Shown here one piece after another: positions 54,355-64,000 of a DNA stretch of 64,000 nt; the stretch's first letter is position 1, and the number at the start of each line of letters is the position of its first letter. A program made the translations under genes and the position numbers. The notes under the pieces are model-generated. The model was not told the DNA's origin. It saw nothing but the letters and a program-made list of their open reading frames with translations, and searched no databases. The stretch comes from Timema cristinae (taxonomy: Eukaryota > Arthropoda > Insecta > Phasmatodea > Timematidae): NCBI GenBank assembly GCA_039000515.1, contig JBCFYV010000001.1:53252410-53316409 (forward strand), read 5' to 3'.

Positions 54355-55151
54355 CAGAGGTCCTCACCATTTTTGTACCTTAGAGCACATTCAAAACTAA
54401 CGGTAGTGCGGCGGGCACCAATCACTTTTTCAAGGCAAATTTACTAACTCCCGCCAGACTCAGAGGTTAGCCTCAACGCTATACACACGGCCGGTCAACT
54501 GCCACGTTAAGTTTCCAACAGTGATTGTGACGTTACATGTGGTTGGGGGTAATACTCAAGCCTTAGTCATGGGGGAAGGGGGTTCGATACCCTCCAAGTT
54601 GACAAAAAATAAATTTAAGAAATACTACTTTATTTATAGTTTCAACAAGACCAAAATAAAAACACAAGGAACTATTTAACTACTGACCACCATTTTGGTG
54701 CTTGGGTATGTTTTTAAATATATATATTTATTCTGTGTTTATTCAGGCAACAAAATTGGGTAGACCTATGCCAAGATATTTATAAAGGAAATAGAAGGCA
54801 TTATAATGGTATTCGGGAGTGTGAAGAGAATGATGGAAGGGGTTAGGTCTTTGAGATTAGGGAAAAGCAAAACCATTGAGCTTGAAACTACGGTGGTTTC
54901 GAGTAAAAGTACACTTTGTAAATGAGCCGGCAAAGAAAGGGAAATGAGAGGGAGGGATTGTAAAATTTTCAATCACCAACTTATTGAGAACAGCATACCT
55001 GGAGATAAGCACAATCTTGATTTTTGTAGGAAAATTGACAGATTAAAATTATTAGTCAATAACTTTTTTGTTGTATTCAAAAAGTGGTGGACAAATTCAA
55101 AAGGTTCGATGGGTGCCACGGCGCCCGTGGACATAGGGTTGGGGACCCCTG
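54355..55151. mobile_element. hAT-type non-autonomous element, 797 bp, with 8-bp target duplication
   Basis: Ends CAGAGGTCCTCACC (left) and GGTTGGGGACCCCTG (right) are inverted repeats of hAT type. They are flanked by a perfect 8-bp direct repeat CCTTAAGG (54347-54354 and 55152-55159), itself a palindrome. The interior has a tRNA-like GGGTTCGATACCCTCC near 54580 and an 86-codon frame without hAT transposase motifs. Confidence 0.92.
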
Positions 55152-55164
55152 CCTTAAGGTATTA

Positions 55165-56370
55165 TAGTGCTTATGCTTGTTTACAGTTTGGTCAAATTTC
55201 TTAAATAGCTTCAAATTATTTGAAGAACACACACATAGCCACCGTATTTGCATTAATATGTTTAAAAAGTTATTCTATTACTAAAATCACAAAAACCTTC
55301 CATTTATTATGTAGAAAAATAAAATAAAATATAATGCATGATAAATTATTAATTTATTTTATATTTAACACCATATTTGGATGTATTTTACTATGTAAAA
55401 TCTAGACTAACTTTTACATTTTGGAAACAACGTAAACACCCGATTGATTTGGTGTCATATACCGATGACCATTTGGTTTATGATAAAGAAAAGGTCCTAG
55501 TTATAAACAAAATATTATTTAATCTTACTTTCTAGTTAAATTATTTTAGCAGGTACAACGTTCTAAGCCATTGCAGTTAGGACTTAAAATTAAATATGCA
55601 CTTTCACTGACTCAAAAACGTTATGTATGTTTACTTTGAGTGACCAAAGTAAAATTTTATTATAGGTCACATCCCAGGCATTTGTATCTTCTAAACTATA
55701 ATATATACTATTGTTTAGAGAGTTTAATGAGAATTAGAAAGATTATTTTAGATAAACTATATACAAATGTTATTTTGAAGTTTCTGATTATAATATGTTA
55801 ATTTTTTAATTGAAGTGTGTAGCTAAACCTTTAAAAGTAAATATATATGTACTAATTATATATAAATAACAAGTACATTAATAAGACTTTTACTAAATTT
55901 ATTGGCTTCAACAAAAACAATTTAAATATTTATTCAAAAGAAAGGTTTATTTTAAAGATATGATAAAGCTAAGAAGATAAAAATTAAATCACATTTAAAA
56001 TTATATTTATAAATATGTCACTTGGGGTTTTAGACACAACCAGTGGTCATTGATTTCAATACAGTTAAAAATCTTAGCTCAATAAAGTTTACTTTTAAAT
56101 CTTATTTTATTTAAATTAATATTTAAATAAATTCTATTTGATAGGTTAAAAGTATAACTATTTTTTATATTAAATTATTTCATAACGGCCAAATACTAAA
56201 GTATGTATCAACACTTTTCTTCTGTGTACTTTAAATATGTCACATACTGTGATTTTTTTTTTTTTAACTTTTAGAATTTATGACTATGGACATGGTCTTT
56301 TTAAACTAAGACTAATAAACATTTATTAAAAAAAAAATCTGATTTACAAACTAAATTCTGGATCATACAC
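55165..56370. other. AT-rich DNA without recognisable features
   Basis: Nothing found beyond background. Confidence 0.45.
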
Positions 56371-56374
56371 AAAA

Positions 56375-56505
56375 CAAAGTAACCAAGCCCTCAATTTATC
56401 ACCACCTGAAATATACAGTCTCAAATTTGCTAATAATAAATGTTTCTGCATTATCAGGAATAGAACTCGGGGCCTGTAACTCATTATACAACTGAGTTAA
56501 AATGT
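56375..56505 (-). mobile_element. tRNA-derived SINE, family 3, degraded
   Basis: Body complement ACCAAGCCCTCAATTTATCA, B-box complement GGAATAGAACTCGGGGCC, and A-box complement TATACAACTGAGTTAAAATG. Older than the other family-3 copies. Confidence 0.55.
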
Positions 56506-56639
56506 TAAATTCAAAAATATTAACTTTATAGTACTTATATTTATACTTTAGTTTAGTTCTTAATAAATTAATATATCACAATAATATATATTTTAGAAAA
56601 AAAATTGTGTATACATTTTCAGTGATTATTTCTACACAA

Positions 56640-56700
56640 TTTAATTTAAATAATCTGCCTACAACTTGAACATATAGTAAGACGCGGTGCTAGAATATAA
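56640..56700 (+). mobile_element. Family-1/2 SINE tail only
   Basis: CTTGAACATATAGTAAGACGC followed by GGTGCTAG is the shared 3' tail. The body is unrecognisable. Confidence 0.55.
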
Positions 56701-56704
56701 TTAA

Positions 56705-58655
56705 ATAATCAAGACTAGATTCACACTAACTGATAATTATTCCATAGAGTTAATTGGATGTGCACTAATTAGTCACATTCAAAGAAATGTAGGCTATGCT
56801 TGAAGGTACTTTGATTGGATCCAACAAATTATAAATTGTAGTCTGTTAGAACTGTGGCAAATATTATATCGGAATTCAAAATATTTTCTGGTTAAAATGT
56901 TGCGTTTTATCATCATTTTTTCAGTAAGAATTAATTTCCAGAGCTTCCAGAATCAGAGTCAGGAGTGTCAGCAGCTCATCTAACCCTTCCTGGTGTTAAT
57001 TTGATCCACCCGACAAAAAAAACGCGCATGCAATGGTTACCTAAGCTCACCTTACTCACCGTAATATCTCGTTAACAAGGGGTAGGATCTAGATATTCCC
57101 AATTAGGGGGATTTCCCGCATCTACTATATCCAGAGCTGATTTATTTTTATGTTACATTGACTTTACATGGTTTCCACTTCCTGTTTGTTCTACTTCGTT
57201 CTACTGACGGTCACTTCGTTTCTCTGTTTATACATAGAAAATGGATACTTTGTCCATGGCTAATACATCCGTTCATTTGTTTTTCTTTCTCTCTCTATCT
57301 CCATTCACCTGTTTATCCGTCCACCAGTTCAAAACCCTATAATTTTTTCAAAGCAAAGTATTGGCACACGTCGTCTCTATATAAACTCCTGCAACTTAGT
57401 TACAGTTATGTCCTCTAGGAATACTTTTAAAAATTAAATCTCTACTCCTCCCCAACCCACGTAATACACTAAAGGGAGGGAGGAAAAAAGTACTCAAAGG
57501 GATGGATAACTCTTTTTAAAACCACCTTTTTTTTTAATAAAGCCCGTCCGGGATGGTCTTTTTAATAAATAAAGTTCATATCGCAAGCGCACAAAAAACT
57601 TATTCACTCAGCTTCAAAATTGGACATTAATAACGGGTTCGCAGCACGAGACAAAATTAGATATTTTTTTTATGTTTGGGGGAGGGGGGTAGCTAGTTGT
57701 AGGACTTTTGTAATAATCTGGCTCGTAGCGAAGGAAACATAGGATCAGAGATGACATATTAAAGTGAACTACATAGCTAATCATAGCTGAGGAACTGACC
57801 TTGAACTAACCATAGGCCAGTATTTATTTACGAGAATCTAGTTATCTCTTTAACGTGGCTCATTATAAGCTGAAAAATAAGGTAACATGCAGAGTGATTG
57901 TTTTAATATAAACAAAGTTCACTAGTAAGAGATGTGGTATTGGTATTTGCCTTCAAACTTTGTGTTTTTCTATTTTCTCATTTAGATACAGTATTGCAAT
58001 CGTGAAGATTTTCGGCCTCTAGATTATGATGAATCAAGACTTTTTACGTGATCCTCACCCCAAATCTAAAAAAAAAGAGGAAGTTTTTTTTTAAAGTTCT
58101 AGCTGTCTGTCTATATTTATGTATGTGCCTGAGGCTACAGTCGGAACGGTTAAATGCATTTAGTTCATATTGATTGATATTTATCTGGAAATATTTTTAA
58201 TTTAGCCTCGAGGCTAAATCATGCTTTTAAATATATTTCTAAAGTTAATGGCTATTTACTCGACTGATTTTAGAAACTGTTCAAAAATGCCACTAATGAT
58301 TTTGTTCTAAATTAGTATGTGGAAAGTTTTTTTAAATTAAAATAATAACATTGAATATTTGTTTTTCAAAAGAAAAAACCAACATTGTTTAAGGTTTGCT
58401 TATTTAAGAATGACTTTAGAAAATCAGAGTTTTACTTAAATTGCTTTAACAATATCTAAAGTTTCTATGAGAGGAGGGTGTTTCAAATGAGTAACAAAAT
58501 AATTTGTTTGTTTTTTCTGAGAGAGACTTATTTAAGCGTGGTTTTCTGATAACAGATTTTTGAAAATTTTATTTCTAACTATAATAAACTACACGAAAAA
58601 AGTATGTATGATTGTTTCTTAAGATTTATTCTAGTTCAAAGGTTTAAACTAAGAT
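56705..58655. other. No gene recognised; short repeat-head at 58095
   Basis: Includes an 86-codon plus-strand frame (57158-57418) with no motif, and CTAGCTGTCTGTCTATATTT near 58095, resembling the head of the 27225 repeat. Otherwise background. Confidence 0.4.
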
Positions 58656-58659
58656 TATT

Positions 58660-58875
58660 AACGGCTTTATTCAAGAGGTAGGATTGGGGATGTGTTTAAC
58701 ATGAGTTGTACCCACATCAGCGTGACTAGGGGATGGGAAAACTACAATGATACATTGGATGTGAAGGCCCTTATCAGTGTGCCTGACCAAACTTTGAACC
58801 CCAACCTCTCGGTAAAATGGTAACTATCTAGAATTTAAGTCTAAACGCCATAAACCTCTCACTCCCTCCTTATAA
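58660..58875 (-). mobile_element. tRNA-derived SINE, family 1, degraded, minus strand
   Basis: Body with GTACCCACATCAGCGTGACT and TGGGAAAACTACAATG, B-box complement CTTTGAACCCCAACC. The tail is lost. Confidence 0.55.
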
Positions 58876-59023
58876 AAAATTAAATAGCAGCAGCTAGAGT
58901 TTTAAACTTCTATGTACAAAAATACTGACTTTAAATGTTTGATTGTAATTTTACTTTACAGTTTTGAAATAGTGATTGCTATTATAATAATTAACTCTAC
59001 GGTAAAAAATGATAGATAAAACA

Positions 59024-59580
59024 CAGGGTGTTCAGAAAAACATAGCCCAAACTGCAGATATAGCCTGTATGAACCAAAAGAAATACAAAATCCCTTTACA
59101 CTAACATCCTGAAACATTTGCTAATACCATTAAATTGTGTCCAAAGTTTCTGCGTACAACGCTGATATGGCAAATTTGTTCAAGCATGTGTGTACAACAG
59201 GTTGCATAGAAGTTAGGGGTGTGGAACTACACATGTAATAATGCCAAGCAATTTCTGTGATGTAGGACCGTTAACGATGACCTTCAGAACATAATCTCAT
59301 TTATAGATGGACTGGTGTGTTGTTTACTATTAATTGTGATATTTTATGCTGCAGTGCTATAAGATGTTCAGTTGTGTAGTGCCACGCGCCTAACTCTTAT
59401 ACAACCTGTTGTACACGCATGCTTGAGCAGCTTTGCTCTCCCAGCGCTGTACACAGAAACTTTGAACACAATTTAATGGTATTAGCATAGTTTTACGGAT
59501 GTAAGTGTATAGGAAGTTTGTCTCATTTTTGGTTCAAACAAGCTATATGTTCACTTTGGGATATGTTTCCATACACCATG
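59024..59580 (+). mobile_element. Foldback element, copy 2, complete
   Basis: Outer inverted ends CAGGGTGTTCAGAAAAACAT and the complement of ATGTTTCCATACACCATG continue into about 200-base inverted arms (TGTGTCCAAAGTTTCTGCGT, GTGTACAACAGGTTGCATAG and complements) around a centre of about 140 bases. No target duplication was resolved. It has no transposase, so the mover is unknown. Confidence 0.88.
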
Positions 59581-59589
59581 TAGAAGTTC

Positions 59590-60150
59590 ATTTGTACTAA
59601 CATTTCAACATTTCAAGTAGCATCCAGCAATTTTTTTAGTAATGTTACATGTTTATATGTATCAAGCCTACTCATCCACTTTTTATTTGTAATATGTGAT
59701 GAATAAATCAATACTAGAACGCTATCCACAATGTTATGATATTTGGACATATTTTATAAAAGAGAGTTTCCAGTTCATTCATAAAATATCAAGCTAACAT
59801 TATATCCCTCTGTGTACCAGACTCATGTTTAGAATTAAATTTAAAGAGAATGACGTAACAGGCCACGAACACGTTGGGCTGCAATCGACACCCAAATTCT
59901 TGTCTGAATGATTCAAGACGTCCACTTACGTTTCATGTATCATACAATAATCCAGGGATAATATAATATCTTAAAAAATTGGATTATAATTGTAGTTAAA
60001 TTTAGGATTCATTTTTTTAAGGGGAGAGGGGGGATGATTCATTTCTTTTTGGCTACGTGCCTGCTTCAATACATTCATTTTAATCTATATTTCTACATCG
60101 AAAATATTAATTTCTCAAGCTTAAAATGCGAGAACATTAACTTAAGCCAA
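59590..60150. other. No feature recognised
   Basis: AT-rich background. Confidence 0.4.
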
Positions 60151-60154
60151 CTAA

Positions 60155-60405
60155 GGAGTGACCTGATTTCAGTGGCCACATTGTATAAGGCGTCACTCTC
60201 GCAATATACTAGGCTGACAGGCATATCAGGCCTCAAATCACAGTCGGCTGTATTAATGATTTTTTTTCTAACTGGTTTTTCACTTTCTCTCTCCAAGCAA
60301 ATTCGAGAATACTTCCTCTAAATTAAACCTTCCTAATCCCTAACACATTAATGTAATTAGTACATAAGCGTATAGGTTGAACGGGTAGTAAGAGACGGTG
60401 TCAAA
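60155..60405 (+). mobile_element. tRNA-derived SINE, family 1
   Basis: Head CAGTGGCCACATTGTATAAG and GCCTCAAATCACAG, body CTCTCCAAGCAAATTCGAG, and tail GTTGAACGGGTAGTAAGAGA. Confidence 0.82.
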
Positions 60406-60648
60406 CTAACCATATATGAGAAGGAATATACATTTTCCTGTAATGTACAGTACATGAGAAAAAACACGGCATCATAGAAATATCTCTCGTAATTGGAGCA
60501 ACTGTTTGTCTCCCTTGCGTTCCTCCCCTCCTCCCTTCATTGTTCCCAAGAGCCTCCTATTTCCATACGCTTGCAGGTGACATCAAGTCCCCCTTCCCCT
60601 GACCACTCTGCTACATCGGACAAACGACTGTGAAACTAAGCAAATTAG

Positions 60649-60698
60649 TATAAAAGAGTCTCAGTTGAGTGAAAGGGGAGGAGGTGATGAAGGTGAGT
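60649..60698 (+). promoter_or_regulatory. Possible core promoter and splice donor
   Basis: TATAAAAG at 60649-60656 lies downstream of a GC- and pyrimidine-rich stretch (60490-60625), and AAG|GTGAGT, a strong donor consensus, follows at 60693. The spacing would allow only a very short first exon, and no downstream coding exon was found. The segment also overlaps an inverted repeat, so an element end is an alternative. Confidence 0.2.
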
Positions 60699-60804
60699 CT
60701 TGTCAGCAGATTCCCTTACCACTCCCCCGTGCCACTGAGCTATTTTCACGCCCTCGCACCTACGGGCGTATTAACTGCAGCTGTTTCATCACCTCCTTTC
60801 ACTC
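60667..60804. repeat. Inverted repeat with 20-bp arms
   Basis: The left arm GAGTGAAAGG[GGAGG]AGGTGATGAA (60667-60691) and right arm TTCATCACCTCCTTTCACTC (60785-60804) match at all 20 positions apart from a 5-base insertion on the left. They enclose 93 bases that are more GC-rich than the region. Confidence 0.8.
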
Positions 60805-60814
60805 AAACATTGAA

Positions 60815-61560
60815 AAAAAAAAGATGTTTCTACTCCACCAGCTCTCCCGGCTCCACCATTTTGTTTTTACTCAAAAGAGGACGAAATCAAATTATTTACC
60901 AATTGCGGTTCATCGAGTTTGATTCAGTTAGATATATATTTTTTTACTTGTTGGAAATAGACCAATCGTAAAATAAGGGAAAAAATAAATGACTGGTTTG
61001 ATCAATAATTGCTTTAAAAAAAATGCTGAGTAGATATTCGATTTGAAAGTAGAAACTACTTTTTCAATTTGTATTTTTTTATATATAATTAAAAAGTTAA
61101 TTAGACTGCAAGTAAAAAGTTGGTGTTTTAGGATAATAAATCTCTCATTGGCAACTCGGACAACCTTAAGCCAGTAGATTTGGTTGGTCCATAAAAACAT
61201 TTTATTCCAGTAACTCACTTCTAAGTGGTAGCAACGGGGAGGATATATGAAAAGAAATATACCTCCATTATCGTGGAAACAAGATGGGAAATATACTTAA
61301 AAGCTTTTTAAAGTTGACGGTACAGTTAGTTTAAAGTTTGAACCGTATCCAACATCGATCAAATTTAAAAACAATTATATTTAAATGTCTTTTGAGAAAA
61401 CTTGGTCAGCATAATATTTAAATACCATTTATAAATACAGGTATAGCATATATTTGCGACAGGTTAGGTTCCAGACCACTGTCATAACTCGAAAATAATC
61501 GCAAATCGAAATAATAATTGTTCTGTCACCACTAAATAGGCGCTAGTTTTGCTATAATTA
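60815..61560. other. No feature recognised
   Basis: AT-rich background. Confidence 0.4.
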
Positions 61561-61564
61561 TTTA

Positions 61565-61670
61565 TTTCTACAATTGAAAAATGACATCTAGACAAGGGTA
61601 TCAAAACCGAGCCTTTTGACTTAGTACACCAAATCTCTTACCACTGAGCTATCCAGGAATCTTCCCGTGC
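61565..61670 (-). mobile_element. tRNA-derived SINE head, family 4, minus strand
   Basis: On minus, CTGGATAGCTCAGTGGTAAG (A box) and CTCGGTTTTGATACCC (B box) are followed by TGTCATTTTTCAATTG, as in the copy at 42715-42836. Confidence 0.6.
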
Positions 61671-61679
61671 CCAGGGTCA

Positions 61680-62400
61680 TTCTTCACTCATATTTTAAGA
61701 TAAAGTCTGTGATGGACGTGCGGAAATCGTTGGCTACAAATGTGTGATAAATTAATATCACGAGCTATCAGATAATGTAACCACTTTCGACTCGGTAGGG
61801 CTTTATGCTGCCAAATGTACTTTATAGTTCCAATCACACGTAAAATATTACAACAAAGCTAAATAATCAGCGTATCCTAATAGCTGCAGTGTACCGTTTA
61901 ATATAAACCCTTCCTTAATCTCCTGAATTACAATGTTCAATTACTGTGCCTTGATTTAAATTTAAATGAAAATCTTTAAAGCTTATTTCAAGAAACTAAG
62001 TCTTTTCCTATTTATCCTTAAGTAAACTACCCTTAATTCTGGGGGTAAATCTATAGCTTAAAAAACCCTGGGAACATTATGATAGCCTTAAATACCCAGT
62101 TTCAGCCCAATTAGTACAATGTTTTGGGCCATAATCTCATGCTATAAGCCATAAGCTGACACACAAGCGGATGCTACTGCGAAAATAACGTTATCGGGTT
62201 TAGGGTGTCATTACATTCCAACACCATCATGATCAAAAATTATCTATTTTCGACAACCATTATACTCTCCTAGGATTCACGAGAAAGTAAAAAGGTGAGA
62301 TTAGAAGATAATATGTGAAATTGATTAAGAAACCCTGGAAATGTTATTAGTTCTTCATCTTCATCGTAAATTACCTATTAATGTCGTATCCATATAACTA
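61680..62400. other. No gene recognised
   Basis: Slightly less AT-rich than the left flank, without motifs I can name. Confidence 0.4.
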
Positions 62401-62406
62401 ACAAAC

Positions 62407-63065
62407 GATCAACTCGCTGATATTAAGGAACTCGACAGCTCACCTCCACCAGAACTTAATCTCCTCACTCAACCCTATCCTGAGACAACTCGCTGGTATT
62501 AAGGAACTCGACAACTCACAGCCGCCATAACTTAATCTTCTCACTCAACCCTATCCTGAGACAACTCGCTGGTATTAAGGAACTCGACAACTCACAGCCG
62601 CCATAACTTAATCTCCTCACCCAACCCTATCCTGAGATAACTCGCAGGTATTAAGGAACTCGACAACTCACAGCCGCCAGAACTTAATCTTCTCACTCAA
62701 CCCTATCCTGAGACAACTCGCAGGTATTAAGGAACTCGACAACTCATAGCTGCCAGAACTTAATCTTCTCACTCAACCCTATCCTGAGACAACTCGCTGG
62801 TATTAAGGAACTCGACAACTCACAGCCGACAACACGCTGGTATTAAGGACCTCGACAACTCACAGCCGCCATAACTTTATCTCCTTACTCAACCCTAACC
62901 TGAGACTACTCGCAGGTATTAAGGAACTCGACAACTCACAGCCGCCAGAACTTCATCTTTTCACTCAACCCTATCCTGAGACAACTCGCTGGTATTAAGG
63001 AACTCGACAGCTCACAGCCGCCATAACTTAATCTCCTCACTCAACCCTATCCTGAGACAACTCGG
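62407..63065 (-). repeat. 76-bp tandem array at a LINE 3' end, about 8.7 units
   Basis: Units of 76 bp (ACTCGCTGGTATTAAGGAAC, CTCACAGCCGCCATAACTTA, CTCAACCCTATCCTGAGACA on plus) repeat from 62407 to 63065. One unit near 62820-62850 is shortened. On minus each unit reads TTGTCTCAGGATAGGGTTGAG followed by TGA, which continues the LINE reading frame arriving from 63066 (DRDWTE, then LSQDRVE and stop). So the array begins inside the last codons of the LINE and extends through its 3' UTR. Confidence 0.92.
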
Positions 63066-63260
63066 TCCAATCTCTATCTCGACGCTCAACTTCCTTCAAA
63101 TACATTTTAACATTATCCTCCCAGCGACGTCTCAGCCTACCAATGGTCCTTTAAGATTCAGGTTTCACAACTAGCATTTGGTGCAGTACACGTCCGTCAT
63201 CGTTCATACGCGCTGTATGACCACCACGGTTACGTACCTTATATACTATCAGATGCGCAC
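63045..63260 (-). pseudogene. LINE ORF2 C-terminal fragment
   Basis: The minus-strand frame reads GHTARMNDDGRV, QMLVVKPES, then after one in-frame TAA (63151-63153) RTIGRLRRRWEDNVKMYLKE and VERRDRDWTE. This is the conserved C-terminus of many LINE-encoded proteins (LGH..RM.DDR...L...P...R..GRP..RW.DD). Upstream sequence is out of frame or absent, so it is 5'-truncated. It may belong with the RT fragment at 9.3 kb. Confidence 0.8.
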
Positions 63261-63269
63261 AAGGCAGGT

Positions 63270-63835
63270 ACATCAAAAGCTCACCATTGTTTGTTGTCTC
63301 TGAGCCCCATTTGACAACACTTCTTGTTGACATTGGACTGTTTAAATTAGATGACCAGACTCGCAACTCTATCAACAATTTATACATTCATTCGCTTTAG
63401 TGTATCGTTTAATTTGACCCGTTTGTTCACGAATGACACATCCCTATTTCAATATGAGGGCTATTGCATCCTGTTCATGTCCGTTATTTATTTTGAACTC
63501 ATTCCTTCGACCGTTGAGAGCTATGGAGCTATGGAGCTACGTCACTAATAGAGGCGATAAATGTATATTTTTCAGAAATTACAAATACATGTCGGGAGAT
63601 CCGTGAATTAGTCGGTGTAAATTTTTCATTGAGATGTACTACAAGGAGCTGCAACGGCTTGGTCACACAAATCCACAGTCCAGTAAGAAACATTGTAAGT
63701 TAAAACAACCATTTAGTGATAGAAGGGAGGCACTTTCAGAAGCATGTTCTAAGAAATGACTGTGAGCGGAAAGCGGTTGATAATTTGACTGAAAAATCAT
63801 TAAACGTGTACCCACGTGTTATGACGTTATTGTTT
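63270..63835. other. No gene recognised between LINE and PBS array
   Basis: This would be the internal region of the minus-strand LTR element whose primer-binding array lies to its right. No gag-like frame is seen. Confidence 0.4.
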
Positions 63836-63839
63836 TTCT

Positions 63840-63962
63840 AAGACCTTGATGGGCGCCAATTATGAAGTTTCGGACTTACGGATCCCTGTCTTGGGTCACA
63901 CTTGATGAGATTTTACCTTTTAATTAGCTGATAATTGACCCGTGGTCGAGCACTAATTGAAG
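63840..63962 (-). repeat. Second primer-binding-site-like array, minus strand
   Basis: On minus, TTAGTGCTCGACCACGGGTC (about 63938-63957) with a following AATTATCAGCTAATTAA matches the unit at 12483-12520, and ATTGGCGCCCATCAAGGTC (63843-63861) matches the later units. An LTR should lie just right of the window. The tRNA-Lys-perfect unit is not seen in this copy. Confidence 0.65.
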
Positions 63963-64000
63963 AGTTTACTGATGATTAGAATATTGTATCAATTAATACA

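Overview
This is a window of an AT-rich, repeat-dense eukaryotic nuclear genome, most likely from a protostome invertebrate. The case for an animal rests on a proprotein-convertase (furin-type) exon with clean splice sites, a Maverick/Polinton element, hAT, LINE and Ty3-type elements, a THAP domain and dozens of tRNA-derived SINE copies. The sequence does not tell me whether it is mollusc, chelicerate or another group. I see no prokaryotic operon, CRISPR array, rRNA or functional tRNA gene.

Layout. 1-5.3 kb: the decayed minus-strand half of a Polinton (adenovirus-like virus/transposon). In transcription order it holds a conserved unknown protein, an rve integrase with chromodomain, a conserved structural-type protein, a pX/pVI-like basic protein, a double-jelly-roll-type capsid protein, a small conserved ORF and an adenovirus-type cysteine protease. 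An unbroken 90-codon ORF with CCAAT and TATA boxes lies at the window edge. 5.3-17.3 kb: SINEs, the 3' end of a Ty3-type pol (7.6-8.5 kb), a LINE reverse-transcriptase fragment (9.3-9.5 kb), and an LTR end followed by a run of primer-binding-site-like motifs (12.4-12.7 kb). 17.34-25.33 kb: an 8-kb satellite of about 118 monomers of 65-68 bp, with internal segmental duplications. 25.67-37.15 kb: two nearly identical 5.7-kb copies on either side of a 100-N gap, best read as overlapping contig ends joined without merging. Each copy carries the same convertase exon, hAT transposase relic and SINEs, so there is probably one locus, not two. 37.15-64 kb: AT-rich DNA with SINEs, microsatellites, 37-bp, 63-bp and GGCCAAA minisatellites, a THAP-domain relic, two hAT MITEs with perfect 8-bp target duplications, two inverted copies of a foldback element, and, at the right end, a LINE 3' end running into a 76-bp tandem array, then a second copy of the primer-binding-site array on the minus strand.

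The only part that looks like a host gene is the convertase exon, probably inside a long gene whose other exons I could not find here. Everything else with coding character is mobile-element derived and, apart from the 90-codon ORF at the left edge, visibly broken. The most unusual structures are the serial primer-binding-site array (two copies in the window), the LINE whose last codons are part of a tandem repeat, SINE families that share one 3' tail, and the satellite with its block duplications.
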